Source of the DNA: CALXVA01 sp944392465
Lineage (GTDB): Bacteria; Bacillota; Clostridia; TANB77; CAG-508
Direction: 5' to 3'
Length of the DNA: 64,000 nucleotides
NCBI GenBank assembly: GCA_963931155.1
Contig: OZ006978.1
Location: forward strand, 1,364,001-1,428,000
A program made the translations under genes and the position numbers. Shown here in pieces: positions 1-9,017 of the stretch. The notes below the pieces were generated by a model. That model had not been told where the DNA came from and ran no database searches. It was given only the letters and a program-made list of their open reading frames with translations. Positions within the stretch are counted from its first letter, which is position 1; every line of letters begins with the position of its first letter.

Positions 1-891
1 TTAAATACAATTCCGGGTGGTGCTAATGCAAGACCATTCATCACACATCACAATTCACTAGACATAGATATGTATTTAAGAATTGCAACAGAACTATATT
101 TAAAAAGATTAATAGTTGGTGGTTTTGATAGAGTATATGAAATAGGAAGAATATTCAGAAATGAAGGAATGGATATAAAACACAATCCTGAATTTACAAC
201 TATAGAATTATATCAAGCATATGCAAACTTAAATGATATGATGGATATCACAGAAGAATTAATTACAAAGATTGCAATGAAAGTATTAGGAACAACAAAA
301 ATTACTTATCAAGGACAAGAAATAGACTTAACACCAGGAACATGGAGAAGAATTACAATGATAGATGCTGTAAAAGAAGTGACTGGAGTTGATTTCCATA
401 CAATTAATACTGGTGAGGAGGCTGTTGAAGCGGCTAAAAAAGCTGGAGTTCCTGTAGACCCAATAAAAACAACAAGAGGAGATATTATAGCAGCATTCTT
501 TGATGAGAAAGTTGAAGAAACATTAATACAACCAACATTTATATATGAATATCCAATAGAAAATTCTCCACTAGCTAAGAAAACAGAAAAAGATGAAAGA
601 ATGACACAAAGATTTGAATTATTTATAGGTGGTAGAGAATATGCAAACGCATTCTCAGAATTAAATGACCCAATAGATCAATATGAAAGATTTTTAAATC
701 AAGTGAAACAAAGAGAAGCTGGAGATGATGAAGCAAATATGATGGATACAGACTTTGTAACAGCTCTTGAATACGGAATGCCACCAACAGGAGGAATGGG
801 AATGGGAGTAGATAGACTTATCATGCTTCTAACAGATGAAGCATCTATTAGGGATGTATTATTATTCCCAACAATGAAACCATTGGCATAG
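1..891 (+). CDS. lysS: Lysyl-tRNA synthetase, C-terminal part (5' end outside window)
   Basis: Class II lysyl-tRNA synthetase, which charges tRNA-Lys in the cytoplasm. The frame is open from base 1, so the N-terminal anticodon-binding domain and part of the catalytic domain lie upstream of the window. Visible catalytic-core segments are YEIGRIFRNEGMD (motif 2 region), NPEFTTIELYQAYA, and the motif 3 segment GMGMGVDRLIMLL near the end. The stop is TAG at 889-891. It is the last host gene before the integrated element; its coding sequence is not altered by the insertion. Identification is from family motifs and is secure. Confidence 0.96.
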   Translation, partial: LNTIPGGANARPFITHHNSLDIDMYLRIATELYLKRLIVGGFDRVYEIGRIFRNEGMDIKHNPEFTTIELYQAYANLNDMMDITEELITKIAMKVLGTTKITYQGQEIDLTPGTWRRITMIDAVKEVTGVDFHTINTGEEAVEAAKKAGVPVDPIKTTRGDIIAAFFDEKVEETLIQPTFIYEYPIENSPLAKKTEKDERMTQRFELFIGGREYANAFSELNDPIDQYERFLNQVKQREAGDDEANMMDTDFVTALEYGMPPTGGMGMGVDRLIMLLTDEASIRDVLLFPTMKPLA

Positions 892-998
892 AACATTAGC
901 AAATTAAAAATAAATCTTAATAAATACTAAAAACTCTTAATATGTTGCAAATAGAGAGTTACAGACAATACAAAAAGAATAGTGAAATCTAATAGAAA

Positions 999-1041
999 CG
1001 AATGAATTTTAATAAATTTATTCTGGTAGCTGTAAAATAGC
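999..1041 (+). repeat. Left attachment-site repeat (attL)
   Basis: A 43-bp segment matches 47502-47544 in direct orientation at 38 of 43 positions. The core at 1005-1023 is identical to 47508-47526. It is followed by a 2-bp difference (TG here, CA on the right) and then an identical GTAGCTGTAAA. A short mismatch flanked by identity is what unequal coupling sequences of Tn916-type recombination would leave; that reading is inference. Confidence 0.75.
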
Positions 1042-1048
1042 TGTAAAA
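1027..1048 (+). repeat. Tandem 11-bp repeat at the left end
   Basis: TAGCTGTAAAA occurs twice in direct tandem (1027-1037 and 1038-1048), overlapping the inner edge of attL. Tyrosine integrases of conjugative transposons bind short direct repeats near element ends with their N-terminal arm domain, so this may be such a site. No footprint evidence is available. Confidence 0.45.
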
Positions 1049-1154
1049 ATTTAAATAGATTTAAAGGCTTTTAAAGAGTTTTTATAAGTTAATAACTGTA
1101 ATAAATACAAAATAAAAATAGGAAATGTAGTTATTGAAATAATATCTAACATAT

Positions 1155-1191
1155 AGAAGTTAATTTAGAAATAAGTTAACTTCTTTTTATT
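1155..1191 (+). terminator. Terminator-like hairpin ahead of the first ICE gene
   Basis: Perfect 9-bp arms AGAAGTTAA (1155-1163) and TTAACTTCT (1176-1184) are followed by a T-rich run. It sits between the left end and the first gene, so it could stop readthrough from lysS or act as an attenuator for the ParAB operon. Confidence 0.6.
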
Positions 1192-1225
1192 TGCCTCTAA
1201 AATAATTTTAAGGAGGTAAAAGTAG

Positions 1226-1843
1226 ATGAAAAAAACAATTTATGATTTTGAAAGAAAATACGAAGTTCAAGATGAACTTTTAAATGAGGGAGCTTTAGAA
1301 GGGCTTGATGAGAGAACATTGCACGAAACAATAAAGGCGATGCTAATAAATACAATTAAGGATTGTATTAAATATGAAAATTATATGGATCCAGATATGG
1401 ATACAATAAGAAATCTTCTATTTAAAGAAAATAAAACAGAAGAAGATATGAGAAAAATAAAAATGGCACAAGATAGATTAAGAAACTCTTTACATTTTGC
1501 TCAAATTTCTGAAGATAGTCTATATATATTACTACATCAAATGCTATCATCAGATGAAATAAAACATTGTTTTAAACAAGAAATTCCAGAAATGTCTAGA
1601 AATTTATATTATATGGTAGATTTAGAAGAAGAAATAGCAGAAACTCTGACTTTGATTTTTGAAGAACTTTATGAAGCACCAAGCTATAAAGACATTTGCA
1701 TTACTATAAATGAAAACATTAAAGATTTTGTAGAAAATGCAGAGGAATATGTAGAAGATATACAAAATCACGAGTTATATGAGCAGTTTGTTAGTTTTAG
1801 AAATAGTATAAAAAATGAAGAAAAGGAGAATATCAATGAGTGA
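1226..1843 (+). CDS. Hypothetical acidic protein, first gene of the ICE
   Basis: A 205-residue, Glu/Asp-rich, predicted helical soluble protein with no signal peptide and no membrane segment. I do not recognise the family. An AAGGAGG site at 1211-1217 precedes ATG 1226. The stop overlaps the start of parA by 8 bp, so the two are translationally coupled, suggesting a role linked to element maintenance or partition. The C-terminal half is very acidic. The function is unknown. Confidence 0.8.
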   Translation: MKKTIYDFERKYEVQDELLNEGALEGLDERTLHETIKAMLINTIKDCIKYENYMDPDMDTIRNLLFKENKTEEDMRKIKMAQDRLRNSLHFAQISEDSLYILLHQMLSSDEIKHCFKQEIPEMSRNLYYMVDLEEEIAETLTLIFEELYEAPSYKDICITINENIKDFVENAEEYVEDIQNHELYEQFVSFRNSIKNEEKENINE

Positions 1844-2654
1844 AATAATTGCAATAGCAAATCAGAAAGGTGGTGTAGGAAAAACTACAACCACTTTTTC
1901 TTTGGGTGTTGCTTTAAGAAAGCAAGGTAAGAAAGTTTTACTCATTGATGCAGATCCTCAAGGAGATTTAACTACTTGTATGGGATACTATGACCAAGAA
2001 AAATTGCAAAATACCATTGCTACTTTGATGTCTGATACAATATATGATAATGAAATTAATGCTGAAAAGGCTATTCTCCATCATAAAGAGGGAATAGATT
2101 TAATTCCTGCTAATTTAGATTTATCAGCAATAGAATTTTCACTTGTAAATGCGATGAGTAGAGAGTTCACACTTAAAAACTCAATAAGAGATATAAAAGA
2201 TAATTATGATTATATCTTAATTGATTGTATGCCTAGTTTAGGAATGATAACAATAAATGCCCTAGCTTGTAGTGATAAAATTATAATTCCAGTTCAAGGA
2301 GAATACTTAGCAGCAAAAGGAATGGGACATTTATTAAAAACTGTAAGTAGAATTCATAAACAAATAAATCCTAATTTAAAAATAGGTGGAGTATTGCTAA
2401 CCCTTGTAGATAAGAGAACAAATCTATCTAAAGAAGTTAGAAATACCATAAATGAAAACTATGGGCAATTTGTAAAGATATATAATACAGAAATTCCAAA
2501 AGCTATCAATACGGCAAAGTCAACTTCTACTGGTAAAAGTATTTTTGAGTTTGATAAAAATAGTCCAGTAGCTTTAAGTTATAAAGAATTAGCAAAGGAG
2601 GTTTTAGATGATGAAAGAGCAAGAACAAAAAATGAAACTTCCAAAGTTAGATGA
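1836..2654 (+). CDS. parA: ParA-family partition ATPase
   Basis: MinD/ParA-type Walker ATPase, 272 residues, expected to act with ParB to stabilise or position the excised circular ICE. The deviant Walker A KGGVGKTTTT lies near residue 12. The LLIDADPQGD segment carries the Walker A' aspartate, and YDYILIDCMP is the Walker B region. ATG 1836 is chosen because AAGGAG lies at 1823-1828 and the protein then starts MSEIIAIANQ, as typical for the family; an in-frame upstream ATG at 1815 lacks a site. It overlaps the upstream gene by 8 bp and parB by 47 bp. It ends in TGA. Confidence 0.93.
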   Translation: MSEIIAIANQKGGVGKTTTTFSLGVALRKQGKKVLLIDADPQGDLTTCMGYYDQEKLQNTIATLMSDTIYDNEINAEKAILHHKEGIDLIPANLDLSAIEFSLVNAMSREFTLKNSIRDIKDNYDYILIDCMPSLGMITINALACSDKIIIPVQGEYLAAKGMGHLLKTVSRIHKQINPNLKIGGVLLTLVDKRTNLSKEVRNTINENYGQFVKIYNTEIPKAINTAKSTSTGKSIFEFDKNSPVALSYKELAKEVLDDERARTKNETSKVR

Positions 2655-3561
2655 TCTATTTACAAGTCAAGCTCAAAGAGATTATGAAAGAGCAGAAAAG
2701 GTAGAAGAAATTGATATTAGTAAAATATCAGATTTTCCAAATCATCCTTTTAAAGTAAAAGACGATGATAAAATGGAAGAAATGGTAAAAAGTATAAAAC
2801 AATATGGAGTTATATTGCCTGTAATTGTAAGACCAAAAGATGATGGAACTTATGAAATGATTTCTGGACATAGACGAAAAAGAGCTTGCGAGTTGGCAGG
2901 AGTAAAACAAATAAGAACTATTGTTAAAGATTTATCAGATGATGAAGCAACAATTCTCATGGTAGACAGCAATATACAAAGAGAAGAAATATTGCCTAGT
3001 GAAAAAGCGTTTGCCTATAAAATAAAACTTGAAGCAATGCGACACCAAGGTAAAAATATTGATATTGATGAAAGTGAAACTTCGGCACCAATGGTGCAGA
3101 AGTTGACCTCGAGAGAAATATTAGGCAATGAAGTTGGAGAAAGTAGAGAAAACATAAGAAGATATATTCGTCTAACACATCTTATTCCAGAACTTTTAGA
3201 ACAAGTAGATTTAAAAAGAATTGCATTTAGACCAGCAGTAGAACTTTCTTATTTAAGTGAAGATAATCAATATGTAGTACAAAATATATTTGAGTTTGAT
3301 GAAGTGACACCCTCATTAAGTCAAGCAATAAGATTAAAAAAACTTGAACAGGAGGGAAAATTAACAGAAGAAAAAATAGAAGAAATTTTAGGACAAGAAA
3401 AACCTAACCAGAAAGAATTTATAAAAATACACAATGAAAGAATAGATAAATATATACCACAAAGAATAAAGGAAACTGGCAAAGTAGAAGATTTTATTAT
3501 TCAATGTGTGGAAGAACATAACAAGAGAGAAAGATTAAAACAAGAAAGAAATGCTAGATAA
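2608..3561 (+). CDS. parB: ParB/Spo0J-family partition protein
   Basis: A 317-residue ParB-like nuclease/CTPase-fold protein. The N-terminal domain has the hallmark segments PFKVKDDDKMEEMVKSI, the arginine-rich GHRRKRACELAG and DSNIQREE. A helix-turn-helix central region (SREILGNEVGESRENIRRYI) follows, with a charged C-terminus. AAGGAGG at 2595-2601 sits upstream of two tandem ATG codons at 2608 and 2611; either could be used. It overlaps parA by 47 bp. Two near-palindromic repeats directly downstream (3564-3612) are candidate binding sites. Its likely role is partition, or DNA bridging around replication of the circular form. Confidence 0.92.
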   Translation: MMKEQEQKMKLPKLDDLFTSQAQRDYERAEKVEEIDISKISDFPNHPFKVKDDDKMEEMVKSIKQYGVILPVIVRPKDDGTYEMISGHRRKRACELAGVKQIRTIVKDLSDDEATILMVDSNIQREEILPSEKAFAYKIKLEAMRHQGKNIDIDESETSAPMVQKLTSREILGNEVGESRENIRRYIRLTHLIPELLEQVDLKRIAFRPAVELSYLSEDNQYVVQNIFEFDEVTPSLSQAIRLKKLEQEGKLTEEKIEEILGQEKPNQKEFIKIHNERIDKYIPQRIKETGKVEDFIIQCVEEHNKRERLKQERNAR

Positions 3562-3563
3562 TG

Positions 3564-3612
3564 TGTGTGAACATATTAAAAATAAAATACATCTTTATGT
3601 GTGAACACATTA
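3564..3612 (+). promoter_or_regulatory. Repeated near-palindromes downstream of parB (candidate ParB or regulator sites)
   Basis: Two 15-bp direct repeats, at 3564-3578 and 3598-3612, match at 14 of 15 bases (TGTGTGAACAyATTA). The second is a near-palindrome, ATGTGT-GA-ACACAT. Starts are 34 bp apart, about three helical turns. The core TGTTCACAC also occurs inverted in the candidate oriT at 23639. Binding by ParB is inference. Confidence 0.5.
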
Positions 3613-3762
3613 CAAAGTTTTCCCTTACAAACCCTTTCAAATACATACTATATTACAAACTAAAAGAATAATAATTTATTTAATTAATTTTATTTATATT
3701 TATTTATAAACTTGAACTTAGTCTTTTAAGCAGTATAATTAAAGCATAAGGAGATGATAAGT

Positions 3763-4446
3763 ATGAAGAAAAAGAAAATAATAATTGTGATTTTAGCTCT
3801 AATCATAGCATTAATTATAACAACTTTAATAGTTAATCAGGTTATAGATAAACATGATAAAAGTAGTATTGAATTTGAAAATAAGGTTGTAAATGAAATG
3901 AATTCAACTAATGAAATTCAAGAAACGGAAGCAAATGTTATAGAAAATACAAATATAAATCAAGATAACCAAGAGAAATTTGGACAAGAAGATACTAATG
4001 TAGATAGTAAGACAGAAACTCAAAAAAATAAAAATGAGAAACAAACAGAAAGTACTAAAAGCACACAGGAAAAAGTAGTTGAAAGTCCAAAACAAACAGA
4101 AAAGCCAACTCAAGTTACCAACAAAGTAGACACAACTAAAAATAATACACAGAAAGGAGAAAAGCCTAAAGAGAATATTCAAGAAAATAAGAATGATGAT
4201 AAAGTACAAGAAAAGCCTAAATGTACTGATACAAAACATGGAGTTAGTGCAGGCAATTCTAATTTATGGTTTAATAGTTACGATGAAGCGGTTGCATATT
4301 ATGATAATTTAATAAATGGTTATAGTGATCAAGTACATAATGGAGAAATATCATCAGATGAATATTACAAATTATGTCCTTATGGCTATGAGACATGGAG
4401 TTGTCCATATTGTGGTAAATGGACTTTAAATTACTATAAAAGATAA
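3763..4446 (+). CDS. Membrane-anchored Lys/Asn/Thr-rich protein with C-terminal Cys pairs
   Basis: A 227-residue protein. A short basic N-terminus and one hydrophobic helix (IIIVILALIIALIITTLIV) are followed by about 120 residues of low-complexity Lys/Asn/Glu/Thr/Gln. A compact C-terminal domain holds cysteines, including SCPYCGK, a possible zinc or disulphide pair. It is expected to be anchored outside the membrane with a flexible stalk. ATG 3763 is preferred because AAGGAG ends at 3753; the upstream in-frame ATG at 3754 would touch the site. It is followed by a terminator and the adhesin gene, suggesting a cell-surface module. The family is not recognised. Confidence 0.75.
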   Translation: MKKKKIIIVILALIIALIITTLIVNQVIDKHDKSSIEFENKVVNEMNSTNEIQETEANVIENTNINQDNQEKFGQEDTNVDSKTETQKNKNEKQTESTKSTQEKVVESPKQTEKPTQVTNKVDTTKNNTQKGEKPKENIQENKNDDKVQEKPKCTDTKHGVSAGNSNLWFNSYDEAVAYYDNLINGYSDQVHNGEISSDEYYKLCPYGYETWSCPYCGKWTLNYYKR

Positions 4447-4464
4447 AAAATAAATATTTTTGAG

Positions 4465-4492
4465 GAGCAAGTATAAAACTTGTTCTTTTTTT
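4465..4492 (+). terminator. Intercistronic terminator with TATAAAACTT loop
   Basis: Eight paired bases (GAGCAAGT 4465-4472 with ACTTGTTC 4478-4485, one G-T pair) are followed by seven T. The loop decamer TATAAAACTT (4472-4481) recurs in the terminators at 28262 and 35504. Confidence 0.7.
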
Positions 4493-4516
4493 ATGCAAAA
4501 AAAGGAGGATTTTTAT

Positions 4517-7500
4517 ATGATGAAAAAATTAAAATATAAAAAAATTTTAGCTAGTATTTTATTATTAATTACAATGTTAAGTGTAGCACAGCCTATATTT
4601 GCAGCATCTGGAACAGGCGAATGGGTTGGAGGGCAATATGCCTCTTATATTAAAACTACAGATAATGCAGATACAGAGTATGGAATTATAATAAGAAAAT
4701 TAATTAATTACAACACGGGAGAGAAACGAACTGTATTTTGTGCAGAACATGGAGTTGATTTTAAAACTGATGTAGTATATAACGGAAGTTATTATACACC
4801 AGTTAAAGCAGATGTAAGAAAGGCTTGTAAAATTGCATACTTAGGATGGTATCGTGATAAAGGCGATTATGTTGTGGATGGTGGAATATCAAATGCTGAT
4901 AAAAAGAAATATGCCTTAGTACAACAATATATATGGGAAATACTTGGTCAAAGCAATGCAAGATTTATAGATAGTGGTATTCAAGCAGAATATGAAGCTT
5001 TTAAATCTGAAATAAATAGAGAAATTGCTAAAATAGAAACTAGACCAAGTTTTGATGGAACAACAATAAATGTTCAAGCAGGAGAAAGTAAAACAATAAC
5101 TGATACAAATGGTGTTTTAGCAAGTTATCCTAGTATAGATAAAACTACTAATGGAATTAGAATTACACACTCAAAAGGAAGTAATTCAATGACTATATTA
5201 GTAGATGAAAATACTACTTTGGAGAATTACACAATAACTGATGCACAATTTAAATCATGGGGAATGATTAAAGATGGAACAGAAGATAAAGATACAATGG
5301 TATTTTTTGAGTTCCAAGATGGAGTTCAAAATCAATTATATTCGTTGTCTTATAATGATCCAATAACATTAAGTGTAAGCTTGAGAATTGAAAGCTTTGG
5401 TAAATTGGAACTTTCAAAATTAAACAAAGAAGGCGATTTAATTCCAGGAGCTGTGTTCAAAGTTACAGGTCCGAACAATTATAGCAGAGAAGTAACTGTA
5501 ACAAATGGAAAAATAACTTTAGACAAACTAAAAAAAGGAACTTATACAATAAAAGAAATATCTGCTCCTTATGGTTATCTTTTAGATAATAAATCTTACA
5601 ATGTAGAGGTAAAAGTAAATCAAACAGCAACTCAAGCAGTTGTAAATATTGAACCAACTGGAACATTTACATTAGTTAAGAAAAATGAAGATAAATCAGC
5701 AAATTTAAAAGGTGCAGAATATAGAATATGGAATGATAATTATGATAATACATTCACAACAGATGATAATGGAGAAATAAAAGTAGAAGGACTAAAATTA
5801 GGAAAATATAATTATCAAGAAACAAAAGCACCAGAAGGTTACTTATTAGATGATACGGTATATTCATTCGAACTTAAATATAAAGATCAAAATACAGCAG
5901 TTGTGTTTGCATCAGCAGAAAGAACTGACAAAGAGCCAACTGGAAGTATATCTATAATTAAAAAAGATATTAAAACTGGCTCAGTAACACAAGGAGATGC
6001 AGTTTTTGAGGGTGCAGTATATAAAGTATATGCTAAAGAAGATATATACAATAAAGCTAAAACAAAAAAATTCTATTCTAAAGGAGATTTAGTTGCAACA
6101 AGAACTATGAATGAAAAAGGAACAACAGAAGATATAACAAACTTACCGTTAGGCAAATATCTAGTGAAAGAAGAAGTCGCACCTAAAGGATATATGTTAG
6201 ATACAAAAGAATATGAAGTTAATTTAACTTATAAAAATCAACATGAAGAAATAATTTCTAATACTACAACAAGTCTAGAAAAAGTAAAAGAAATGGGACT
6301 TCATATTTTCAAATCTGGAATTAAAGAAAATTCTGGAGTAACTCCTGGATTAGCAGGTGCAGAATTTACAATAAAATTAAATGCAGATGTAGAAAAAGCT
6401 TATGATCAAGGCTACACTTATGAAGAAGTATGGAATGGAATTGATGAAGATGGAAATCTAGTAACAGTAGAAGAAAAAAGAGTTGCAGAAGCTCAAAGAA
6501 TAGCTCCAACTTATGAAATTATAACAACAGATGAAAATGGAGATGCATATACTCAAAATAAATTGCCTTTTGGCAAGTATATTGTAAAAGAAACAAAGAC
6601 TCCAACAGATTATGAAACATCAGTTGATTTTACATTTTCTATTACAGAAGATGAATCTGAAGTTGTAGAAATAGCAAAGAAAACAAAGCATATAGTAGTA
6701 AACAATGAGCAGTTAGAAACTTATATTAAACTTATAAAAAAAGACTTAAAAACCAATAAACCAGTAACATTAAATTCTACAACATTTGAAATAAAAGCAA
6801 CTGAAAATATATATGATAGAGCTATTAAAGAAATCTTATATAAAAAAGGAGAAACAATATCTCAAAAAGTTGGAAATACAACATATACTTCATTCACAAC
6901 AAATGCAGACAATATTGTGATCCCAGATTATTCATTTAATTCTGAAAATGATAATAAAGCAGAAGTTACAACACCTTTAAAATTACCAGTTGGAAGTTAT
7001 GAAATAACAGAAATAAAAATTCCTGAGGGCTTTTTACAATTAGATAAACCTGTAACTTTTGAAATCAAGAACATTAAAGATTATGACACAGATAAAGACG
7101 GAGATTTTATAAAAGAAATAGTAATAAAAAACGAACAACCAACAGGAACTATAAAATTAGACAAAACTATTGCTATAAGAGAAAATGTAGATACTTCGTT
7201 AATTGATTTATCAGACTTATCTGGAATTGAATTTAAGCTAACAGCAAAAGAAGATATAATTGATAAAGCAGACGGCAGTATTATATATGAGCAAGGTCAA
7301 GAAATAAAGATATATAATCTAACTAAAGATGGTAAACTTACAATTACTGATTTACCAATAGGAACTTATGAAATAGAAGAAATAAAAACTTTAGATGGAT
7401 TAGTTTTAAATACAACAAAATATGAAGTTGAATTTGAACAAAAAGACACAATAACTAAAGTGTATGAACAAAAATTAAATGTAGAAAATGATACTACATT

Positions 7501-8716
7501 AATAGAGTTTTCTAAAACTGATATCACAGGAGATAAAGAATTGCCAGGTGCAAAATTAACTGTTTTAGATAGTGAAGGTAATATTATAGATACATGGACT
7601 TCTACTGAAGAAACTCATAAAATAGAAGGACTAACAGTTGGAAAAGAGTACACACTAAAAGAAGAAATTGCCCCAGATGGCTATGTTATTGCAACTGAAA
7701 TAAAGTTTAAGGTAGAAGATACAAGTGAAATTCAAAAAGTTACAATGAAAGATAAAATAGTAGAAGTTTCAAAAGAAGATATTTCTGGTAAAGAAATAGA
7801 GGGGGCAAAATTACAAGTATTAGACAAAGAGGGCAATATAATAGATGAGTGGATTTCAGAAAAAGAAGCACATAAAGTAAAAGGACTAAAAGAAAATGAA
7901 ACTTATATATTGCATGAAGAATTAGCAGTTGGAAACTATGTAAAAGCATCTGATATTGAGTTTACAGTTACTGAAAGTAAAGAAACACAAAGAATTGTTA
8001 TGATAGATAAATTAGTTGAAGTAACTAAAACAGATTTAACAACAGGGGAAGAACTTGAAGGAGCAGAACTAGAAGTTACAGATAAAGAAGGAAATGTAAT
8101 AGATAAATGGACTTCTACTAAAGAGCCTCATCAAGTAAAAGGTCTTGAAGAGGGAAAAACTTACATACTAAAAGAAACAATAGCTCCTTATGGTTACGAA
8201 ATTACTGAAGAAATAGAATTTACTATTACAACAGATAAAGATACTCAAAAAATAGAAATGAAAGATATGCCTATCTTAAAAAATGTAAAAGTCATTAAAG
8301 TGGATTCTGAAACAAAAGAAACTATCAAAGATAAATTTACTTTTGCAATATATGAAGATCCTGAATGCACTAAATTAATAAAAGAAGTTCAATCTAATAA
8401 AAAAGATGGTACAGCAATTTTTGAAGATTTAAGATATGGTACATATTATATAAAAGAAACAAAAGCACCAACAGATTATGAATTATCTAATAGAGTTGTA
8501 AAAGTAGAAATAAATGACAAAGGAATATTTGTAGATGATAAGCAAGTAGAAGAAAAAGATGGAACAATAGAATTTTCATTTGAAAATAAAAAAATAGAAG
8601 TTCCTAAAACTGGAGATGACAGTAACATGAAACTATTTGCAGGATTAGGTTTACTTTCTTTATTAGGTATTACATATATAATAATACATAACCATAAGAA
8701 AAATAAAGATGAGTAA
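4517..8716 (+). CDS. Thioester and Cna-B repeat surface adhesin with VPKTG sortase signal
   Basis: A 1399-residue cell-wall-anchored adhesin. The signal peptide ends near PIFA-AS. The N-terminal domain carries VFCAEHG (Cys about residue 75) and VQQYIWE (Gln about 136), the pair expected to form the internal Cys-Gln thioester of host-binding thioester domains. About ten Cna-B-type repeats follow, each ending in variants of E(x)APxGY; the last three to four are most alike. The C-terminus is VPKTGDDSN, a hydrophobic helix and a charged tail, a sortase signal. ATG 4517 follows AAAGGAGG at 4501-4508. The class B sortase at 33534 in the same element is a likely partner. Its probable role is attachment to host tissue or recipient cells. 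Confidence 0.9.
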   Translation: MMKKLKYKKILASILLLITMLSVAQPIFAASGTGEWVGGQYASYIKTTDNADTEYGIIIRKLINYNTGEKRTVFCAEHGVDFKTDVVYNGSYYTPVKADVRKACKIAYLGWYRDKGDYVVDGGISNADKKKYALVQQYIWEILGQSNARFIDSGIQAEYEAFKSEINREIAKIETRPSFDGTTINVQAGESKTITDTNGVLASYPSIDKTTNGIRITHSKGSNSMTILVDENTTLENYTITDAQFKSWGMIKDGTEDKDTMVFFEFQDGVQNQLYSLSYNDPITLSVSLRIESFGKLELSKLNKEGDLIPGAVFKVTGPNNYSREVTVTNGKITLDKLKKGTYTIKEISAPYGYLLDNKSYNVEVKVNQTATQAVVNIEPTGTFTLVKKNEDKSANLKGAEYRIWNDNYDNTFTTDDNGEIKVEGLKLGKYNYQETKAPEGYLLDDTVYSFELKYKDQNTAVVFASAERTDKEPTGSISIIKKDIKTGSVTQGDAVFEGAVYKVYAKEDIYNKAKTKKFYSKGDLVATRTMNEKGTTEDITNLPLGKYLVKEEVAPKGYMLDTKEYEVNLTYKNQHEEIISNTTTSLEKVKEMGLHIFKSGIKENSGVTPGLAGAEFTIKLNADVEKAYDQGYTYEEVWNGIDEDGNLVTVEEKRVAEAQRIAPTYEIITTDENGDAYTQNKLPFGKYIVKETKTPTDYETSVDFTFSITEDESEVVEIAKKTKHIVVNNEQLETYIKLIKKDLKTNKPVTLNSTTFEIKATENIYDRAIKEILYKKGETISQKVGNTTYTSFTTNADNIVIPDYSFNSENDNKAEVTTPLKLPVGSYEITEIKIPEGFLQLDKPVTFEIKNIKDYDTDKDGDFIKEIVIKNEQPTGTIKLDKTIAIRENVDTSLIDLSDLSGIEFKLTAKEDIIDKADGSIIYEQGQEIKIYNLTKDGKLTITDLPIGTYEIEEIKTLDGLVLNTTKYEVEFEQKDTITKVYEQKLNVENDTTLIEFSKTDITGDKELPGAKLTVLDSEGNIIDTWTSTEETHKIEGLTVGKEYTLKEEIAPDGYVIATEIKFKVEDTSEIQKVTMKDKIVEVSKEDISGKEIEGAKLQVLDKEGNIIDEWISEKEAHKVKGLKENETYILHEELAVGNYVKASDIEFTVTESKETQRIVMIDKLVEVTKTDLTTGEELEGAELEVTDKEGNVIDKWTSTKEPHQVKGLEEGKTYILKETIAPYGYEITEEIEFTITTDKDTQKIEMKDMPILKNVKVIKVDSETKETIKDKFTFAIYEDPECTKLIKEVQSNKKDGTAIFEDLRYGTYYIKETKAPTDYELSNRVVKVEINDKGIFVDDKQVEEKDGTIEFSFENKKIEVPKTGDDSNMKLFAGLGLLSLLGITYIIIHNHKKNKDE

Positions 8717-8724
8717 TTAAAACT

Positions 8725-8770
8725 AGAGGGATTAGCTTATTATTAAAAGTTAATCTCTCTTTACTTTTAC
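8725..8770 (+). terminator. Terminator after the adhesin gene
   Basis: An imperfect stem pairs 8725-8738 (AGAGGGATTAGCTT) with 8747-8760 (AAGTTAATCTCTCT), followed by TTACTTTTACTT. It separates the adhesin from the small gene at 8790. Confidence 0.6.
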
Positions 8771-8789
8771 TTAAAAGTGAGGTGGTAAA

Positions 8790-9017
8790 ATGCCAAGAAA
8801 AAAAGAAATAACAAGAAATGCAACATATGATAAATTAATTAATATAGGAAAAGCAAGTGAAAAAGCTATTTCGAATTTAAAAATTGAAGATTTAAAAGAC
8901 ATAACAAATGATCCACATGTTTTAAATATAATAGCACTCAGAGAATGTATAAAAAATCATAATACATTAGAGTATTTCAATTATAAATCAAAAGTAGAAA
9001 GAAAGGGGGAAGCCTGA
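8790..9017 (+). CDS. Small basic hypothetical protein coupled to the methylase-helicase gene
   Basis: A 75-residue Lys-rich soluble protein starting MPRKKEITRNATYDKL, family not recognised. A GAGGTGG site precedes ATG 8790. Its TGA stop (9015-9017) overlaps the ATG of the next gene at 9017, so translation is coupled and it may assist the large DNA-processing protein. Length and charge would suit a nucleic-acid-binding accessory, but this is only suggestive. Confidence 0.75.
   Translation: MPRKKEITRNATYDKLINIGKASEKAISNLKIEDLKDITNDPHVLNIIALRECIKNHNTLEYFNYKSKVERKGEA

Noticed and set aside
3904..4239. Minus-strand 111-codon frame with Phe/Ile-rich product
   Set aside because: It is the complement of the Lys/Asn/Glu-rich stalk of the gene at 3763 and looks hydrophobic only for that reason.
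4517..8716. CRISPR-like or tandem DNA repeat from the recurring adhesin segments
   Set aside because: Repeats are only at protein level (Cna-B domains) with diverged DNA; no regular short repeat-spacer pattern exists here or elsewhere in the window.
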